Shown here piece by piece: positions 5,986 to 9,246 of a stretch of DNA of 9,246 nt (position 1 is its first letter; each line of letters starts with the position of its first letter). The notes below the pieces were generated by a model, which saw nothing but the letters and a program-made list of their open reading frames with translations, searched no databases and was not told the DNA's origin. Origin of the DNA: UBA1189 sp045654565 (GTDB lineage Bacteria; Bacteroidota; Bacteroidia; Bacteroidales; Bacteroidaceae); the NCBI GenBank assembly GCA_045654565.1, contig JAZONP010000194.1, positions 1 to 9,246 of the forward strand, in the 5' to 3' direction. The translations under genes were made by a program, and so were the position numbers.

Positions 5986-7029
5986 ATGGCAAAAATGAAC
6001 TTTGGCGGTGTAGAAGAAACCGTCGTAACCAGAGATGAATTTCCCTTGGAAAAGGCACGTGAAGTGTTGAAGAACGAGACCATCGCCGTTATCGGCTATG
6101 GTGTACAGGGCCCCGGCCAGTCACTCAACCTCCGCGACAACGGCTTCAACGTGATTGTTGGTCAGCGTGCCGGTAAGACATATGACAAGGCAGTAGCTGA
6201 CGGCTGGGTACCCGGCGAGACCCTCTTCAGCATCGAGGAGGCTTGCGAGCGAGCTACCATCATCCAGGTATTGCTCTCTGACGCTGCTCAGATTGCTTGC
6301 TGGCCTACCATCCAGAAGTACCTCACACCCGGTAAGGCACTCTACTTCTCACACGGCTTCGCTATTACATACAAGGAGCGCACAGGCATCATTCCTCCCG
6401 CAGACGTTGACGTTATCCTCATCGCTCCCAAGGGCTCAGGTACCTCACTCCGCACCATGTTCCTCGAGGGTCGTGGTTTGAACTCTTCATACGCTATCTT
6501 CCAGGATGCTACTGGCCGTGCTTTCGAGCGCTGCATCGCACTGGGTATCGGTGTAGGTTCAGGCTACTTGTTCGAGACCACCTTCAAGCGCGAGGTATAC
6601 TCAGACCTCACCGGTGAGCGTGGTTCGCTCATGGGTGCTATCCAAGGCTTGTTGCTCGCTCAGTACGAGGTACTCCGTGAGAATGGCCACACCCCTTCTG
6701 AGGCATTCAACGAGACCGTTGAGGAACTCACACAGTCACTCATGCCCCTCTTCGCCAAGAACGGTATGGACTGGATGTATGCCAACTGCTCTACTACCGC
6801 TCAGCGTGGTGCACTCGACTGGATGGGTCCGTTCCACGATGCCATCAAGCCCGTTATGGAGCAGCTCTACGAGAGCGTGAAGACTGGCAACGAGGCTCAG
6901 ATCTCTATCGATAGCAACTCTAAGCCCGACTACCGCGAGAAGCTCGAAGAGGAGCTCCGAGCCCTCCGCGAGAGCGAGATGTGGCAGACTGGTGCCGTTG
7001 TTCGCAAGCTCCGCCCCGAGAATAACTAA
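5986..7029 (+). CDS. ilvC: Ketol-acid reductoisomerase (NADP+)
   Basis: IlvC isomerises and reduces 2-acetolactate or 2-aceto-2-hydroxybutyrate to the dihydroxy acids that IlvD then dehydrates, using NADPH and two Mg2+. At 347 residues it is a short (class I) enzyme. The N-terminal Rossmann domain has IAVIGYGVQGPGQ (residues 33-45), where many bacterial class I enzymes have GYGSQGHAH; the GPGQ form is, from memory, typical of Bacteroidota. VGQRAG follows at the nucleotide-specificity loop. The C-terminal knotted domain keeps the metal and catalytic residues with class I spacing: D207 and E211 (SDLTGER), E243 and E247 (NETVEE), and S269 (CSTTAQRG). It is third in ilvBNC, 26 bases after ilvN, with no promoter seen in the gap. 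An intrinsic terminator follows. Confidence 0.97.
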   Translation: MAKMNFGGVEETVVTRDEFPLEKAREVLKNETIAVIGYGVQGPGQSLNLRDNGFNVIVGQRAGKTYDKAVADGWVPGETLFSIEEACERATIIQVLLSDAAQIACWPTIQKYLTPGKALYFSHGFAITYKERTGIIPPADVDVILIAPKGSGTSLRTMFLEGRGLNSSYAIFQDATGRAFERCIALGIGVGSGYLFETTFKREVYSDLTGERGSLMGAIQGLLLAQYEVLRENGHTPSEAFNETVEELTQSLMPLFAKNGMDWMYANCSTTAQRGALDWMGPFHDAIKPVMEQLYESVKTGNEAQISIDSNSKPDYREKLEEELRALRESEMWQTGAVVRKLRPENN

Positions 7030-7056
7030 TCCATAGGATCGGCTATATAAAAGAAG

Positions 7057-7090
7057 CTCACACCCTGATCGGGGTGTGAGTTTTCTTTAT
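7057..7090 (+). terminator. Intrinsic terminator of ilvBNC
   Basis: A perfect 9-bp stem CTCACACCC (7057-7065) with GGGTGTGAG (7072-7080), 6-base loop, is followed by TTTTCTTTAT. It lies 27 bases after the ilvC stop. Confidence 0.9.
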
Positions 7091-7175
7091 TTATGTACAT
7101 ATAACCCTTCTTCGAAGAATATTTTGCGACGAATATGCCATCCTCATAATAAGATATCCGATGACACATCAAAGA

Positions 7176-7204
7176 AAAAGCCCACCATGGTGGGCTTTTC
7201 TTCT
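7176..7204. terminator. Bidirectional terminator between ilvC and nagB
   Basis: A 24-bp perfect palindrome (7176-7199) has GC core GCCCACC/GGTGGGC flanked by AAAA on the left and TTTT on the right, with a further T-rich run on the plus strand. It can terminate in both directions. It is the only hairpin found downstream of nagB on the minus strand, and a backup stop for ilvC. Confidence 0.85.
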
Positions 7205-7232
7205 TTTTCTTAAAAGTACTATAAGCAAGAGT

Positions 7233-7267
7233 TCATCACTCTTCACTATTAGTTCTTCACTTCTTAG
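7233..7267 (-). repeat. Degenerate 7-bp repeat at the nagB 3' end
   Basis: Plus-strand units in register are TCATCAC, TCTTCAC, TATTAGT, TCTTCAC and TTCTTAG. Read on the nagB strand they give GTGAAGA, ACTAATA, GTGAAGA, GTGATGA. TCAC recurs in 7-base phase three times, with one decayed unit between. The tract reaches the nagB stop codon (7264-7266), and the frame past the stop contains further stop codons. Confidence 0.6.
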
Positions 7268-8055
7268 AGGTTATCCTTCTCGATATCCTTGAAATAGTTT
7301 ACGGTACCAACCTTGAGCTCTACGGTAGCCGCATCGTCACACACGATGATGCCGTGGGGGTGGAGCTGGAGTACGCTGATGGTCCACATCTGAGTGATGG
7401 CACCCTCAACAGCGTGGTAGAGAGCCTGTGCCTTGTTGTGGCCGTTGGCAAGGATGAGCACCTCCTTGGCATCCATCACAGTACCTACACCTACGGTAAC
7501 AGCGGTCTTGGGTACCTTGTTCACGTCGTTGTCGAAGAAGCGTGAGTTGGCGATGATAGTGTCAGTTGTCAAGGTCTTCACACGAGTGCGTGAGGTGAGT
7601 GATGAACCGGGCTCGTTGAAGGCGATGTGTCCGTCGGGACCGATACCACCCATGAAGAGATGGATACCGCCGTATGACTTGATCTTCTCCTCGTAGCGAG
7701 CGCACTCAGCCTCGAGATCCTCGGCATTACCATTAAGAATGTTCACATTCTCCTTCTTCACGTTTACATGGCTGAAGAAGTTATTCCACATGAATGAGTG
7801 GTAACTCTCGGGATGCTCCTCGGGAAGGTTGCAATACTCGTCCATATTGAAGGTTACCACATTCTCAAAACTTACCAGACCCTCGTTGTAAAGGCGGATA
7901 AGTTCCTTATATGTAGCGAGGGGAGTACCTCCTGTGGGAAGACCAAGTACGAAAGGTTTCTCGGCAGTAGGACCGAATTCGTTGATTCTCTTCACAATGT
8001 GTGAGGCTGCCCATACAGCCATCTTCTGAGGATTGGGTTGGATAATTAAACGCAT
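7264..8055 (-). CDS. nagB: Glucosamine-6-phosphate deaminase
   Basis: NagB converts glucosamine 6-phosphate to fructose 6-phosphate and ammonia, sending amino sugars into glycolysis. The start at 8055 (MRLIIQPNPQKMAVWAA) is chosen because it fits the family N-terminus and gives 263 residues, against 266 in E. coli; the in-frame ATG at 8118 would add 21 unconserved residues. With this start the catalytic residues carry the E. coli numbers: D72 (FNMDEY), D141 and H143 (GPDGHIAFNEP), E148. The phosphate loop is LGLPTGGTP. Residues I recall from the E. coli allosteric GlcNAc-6-phosphate site are also present (S151/S152, R158, K160, Y254), so allosteric control may be kept. It lies 77 bases downstream of recA on the same strand with no clear terminator between, and may be read both from recA and from its own promoter. 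Confidence 0.95.
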   Translation of the reverse strand: MRLIIQPNPQKMAVWAASHIVKRINEFGPTAEKPFVLGLPTGGTPLATYKELIRLYNEGLVSFENVVTFNMDEYCNLPEEHPESYHSFMWNNFFSHVNVKKENVNILNGNAEDLEAECARYEEKIKSYGGIHLFMGGIGPDGHIAFNEPGSSLTSRTRVKTLTTDTIIANSRFFDNDVNKVPKTAVTVGVGTVMDAKEVLILANGHNKAQALYHAVEGAITQMWTISVLQLHPHGIIVCDDAATVELKVGTVNYFKDIEKDNL

Positions 8056-8099
8056 AACTTTTAATTGTTTTTTTAAGTTATTATATATGAATATCTTAT

Positions 8100-8129
8100 C
8101 AAAATTTTCAAGAGCCAAAAGCTAACAAC
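8100..8129 (-). promoter_or_regulatory. Possible nagB promoter
   Basis: On the minus strand GTTG (8129-8126), then 18 bases, then AAATTTTG (8107-8100) approximates the Bacteroidota TTTG/TAnnTTTG pair with one mismatch in the -7 box. A start near 8095 would leave a leader of about 40 bases. The region is AT-rich, so a chance match is quite possible. Confidence 0.3.
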
Positions 8130-8132
8130 CGC

Positions 8133-9164
8133 CTACTCCTCCTTCTTCTTCAGCGCCTCCACGATCTTAGCCTCAAGTTCTTCAGCCAGTTCGGGATTAT
8201 CGGCAAGGAGTTGTTTCACGGCATCACGGCCCTGAGCGAGTTTGGTCTCGCCGTAAGAGAACCATGAGCCCGACTTCTTGATGATGCCATGCTCTACGCC
8301 GAGGTCGATGATCTCGCCAACCTTTGAGATACCCTCGCCGAACATGATGTCAAACTCGGCTCTACGGAAGGGAGGTGCCACCTTGTTCTTCACGATCTTC
8401 ACCTTGGTGAGGTGACCGAGTACCTCCTCGCCATCCTTGACGGGAGTAGACTTACGGATATCGATACGAACCGAAGCGTAGAACTTCAATGCGTTACCAC
8501 CGGTAGTGGTCTCGGGATTGCCAAACATCACGCCGATCTTCTCACGCAACTGGTTGATGAAGATACAGGTGGTGTTGGTCTTCGAGATGGTAGCAGTGAG
8601 TTTACGCAGTGCCTGGCTCATGAGTCGTGCCTGGAGACCCACCTTGTTGTCACCCATGTCGCCCTCGATCTCGGCCTTGGGGGTCAAGGCAGCCACAGAG
8701 TCGATGATGACGAGGTCCACGGCAGCCGATGAGATGAGTTGGTCGGCAATCTCGAGTGCCTGCTCACCATTGTCAGGCTGAGCAATGAGGAGGCTGTTGA
8801 CATCTACACCCAACTTCTGCGCATAGAAGCGGTCGAAGGCATGCTCGGCATCGATGATGGCAGCAATACCGCCATTCTTCTGTGCCTCGGCAATGGCATG
8901 GATAGCCAGTGTGGTCTTACCTGACGACTCGGGGCCATAGATCTCGATGATACGTCCACGGGGATAGCCACCTACGCCGAGGGCTACGTCCAAGCCGAGT
9001 GAACCGGTAGGGATAACCTCAATCTCCTGTATATTCTCGTCGCCAAGTTTCATGATAGAGCCCTTACCGAAGTTCTTTTCGATACGATCCATCGCTGCCT
9101 GCAAGGCTTTCAACTTATCGGCAGGCGAACCTGCTACTACTGTTGCGTCTTCTTTTTTTGCCAT
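8133..9164 (-). CDS. recA: Recombinase RecA
   Basis: RecA forms ATP-dependent filaments on single-stranded DNA for strand exchange and repair. The 343-residue protein is of normal length. It has FGKGSIMKLG near residue 32, Walker A GPESSGKTT at 77-85, the IDAEHAFD segment, Walker B in LVIIDS, the segment ALTPKAEIEGDMGD, FINQLREKIGVMFGNPETT, and the loop L2 region ending in TTGGNALKFYASVR. The C-terminus is rich in Glu and Lys. The ATG at 9164 fits the family and lies about 25 bases after the predicted transcription start. Codons 2-5 contain an A7 run on the coding strand. I see no inverted-repeat SOS box, in line with my understanding that most Bacteroidota lack a classical LexA. nagB follows on the same strand. 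Confidence 0.98.
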   Translation of the reverse strand: MAKKEDATVVAGSPADKLKALQAAMDRIEKNFGKGSIMKLGDENIQEIEVIPTGSLGLDVALGVGGYPRGRIIEIYGPESSGKTTLAIHAIAEAQKNGGIAAIIDAEHAFDRFYAQKLGVDVNSLLIAQPDNGEQALEIADQLISSAAVDLVIIDSVAALTPKAEIEGDMGDNKVGLQARLMSQALRKLTATISKTNTTCIFINQLREKIGVMFGNPETTTGGNALKFYASVRIDIRKSTPVKDGEEVLGHLTKVKIVKNKVAPPFRRAEFDIMFGEGISKVGEIIDLGVEHGIIKKSGSWFSYGETKLAQGRDAVKQLLADNPELAEELEAKIVEALKKKEE

Positions 9165-9197
9165 ATATTATTATAAGGTATATTAAAGCGGTTTCCG

Positions 9198-9228
9198 CAA
9201 AGATACGAACAATTTCCGAATTGCACAC
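9198..9228 (-). promoter_or_regulatory. recA promoter (Bacteroidota type)
   Basis: On the minus strand TATCTTTG (9205-9198) fits the -7 consensus TAnnTTTG exactly. The -33 element is poor: GTGT or TGTG at 9224-9228. Transcription should start near 9190. A small GCGG/CCGC inverted repeat (9188-9198) overlaps the start region. Confidence 0.6.
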
Positions 9229-9246
9229 TATTGGCAGAAGAAAAAA

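Noticed and set aside
7108..7119. 12-bp palindrome TTCTTCGAAGAA in the ilvC-nagB gap
   Set aside because: Too short and without a T-run or a nearby promoter; it lies between two better terminators.
8056..8118. In-frame 21-codon upstream extension of nagB from an ATG at 8118
   Set aside because: The extra residues (MALENFDKIFIYN...) are AT-driven and unlike the NagB N-terminus. Starting at 8055 gives exact family numbering for D72, D141, H143 and E148.

Overview
The window is a stretch of chromosome from a Bacteroidota bacterium, most likely a Bacteroidales member of the Prevotella type. Three things point there: promoter -7 boxes of the Bacteroidota form TAnnTTTG (TACATTTG twice, TATCTTTG once), A-rich gene starts with little Shine-Dalgarno signal, and the character of the IlvC, RecA and NagB proteins. 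The genus is a guess.

Layout. Positions 2-1384 (+) hold the 3' part of a ViaA-like von Willebrand A protein gene, cut by the window edge. Positions 1464-7090 (+) hold isoleucine/valine synthesis in two transcription units. The first is ilvD (1576-3405) with its own promoter and terminator. The second is ilvB-ilvN-ilvC (3716-7029), preceded by a promoter, a short leader peptide and a terminator hairpin. A convergent junction with two hairpin terminators follows (7057-7204). On the minus strand, recA (9164-8133) lies upstream of nagB (8055-7264).

How it works together. IlvB+IlvN (acetohydroxyacid synthase), IlvC (ketol-acid reductoisomerase) and IlvD (dihydroxyacid dehydratase) are the three consecutive steps common to Ile and Val synthesis; ilvE, ilvA and the leu genes are not here. 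ilvD and ilvBNC start from promoters that match at 43 of 52 bases without a gap, so they look co-controlled at initiation. Only ilvBNC also carries a leader.

The main discovery is that leader (3570-3702). It encodes a 20-residue peptide with nine Ile/Leu/Val residues. It can form a 14-bp protector stem, an 11-bp antiterminator and a 9-bp terminator with a U6 tract, and the three are mutually exclusive in the order needed for ribosome-mediated attenuation. I know this mechanism well from Gammaproteobacteria but recall no experimental description in Bacteroidota.

A second theme is a family of 7-bp tandem tracts: one in frame inside ilvD (four perfect AATTCAC units), one over the ilvN stop codon, and a degenerate one over the nagB stop codon. 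They share an RTGA core on the minus strand. No tRNA, rRNA, CRISPR array or insertion sequence was recognised.
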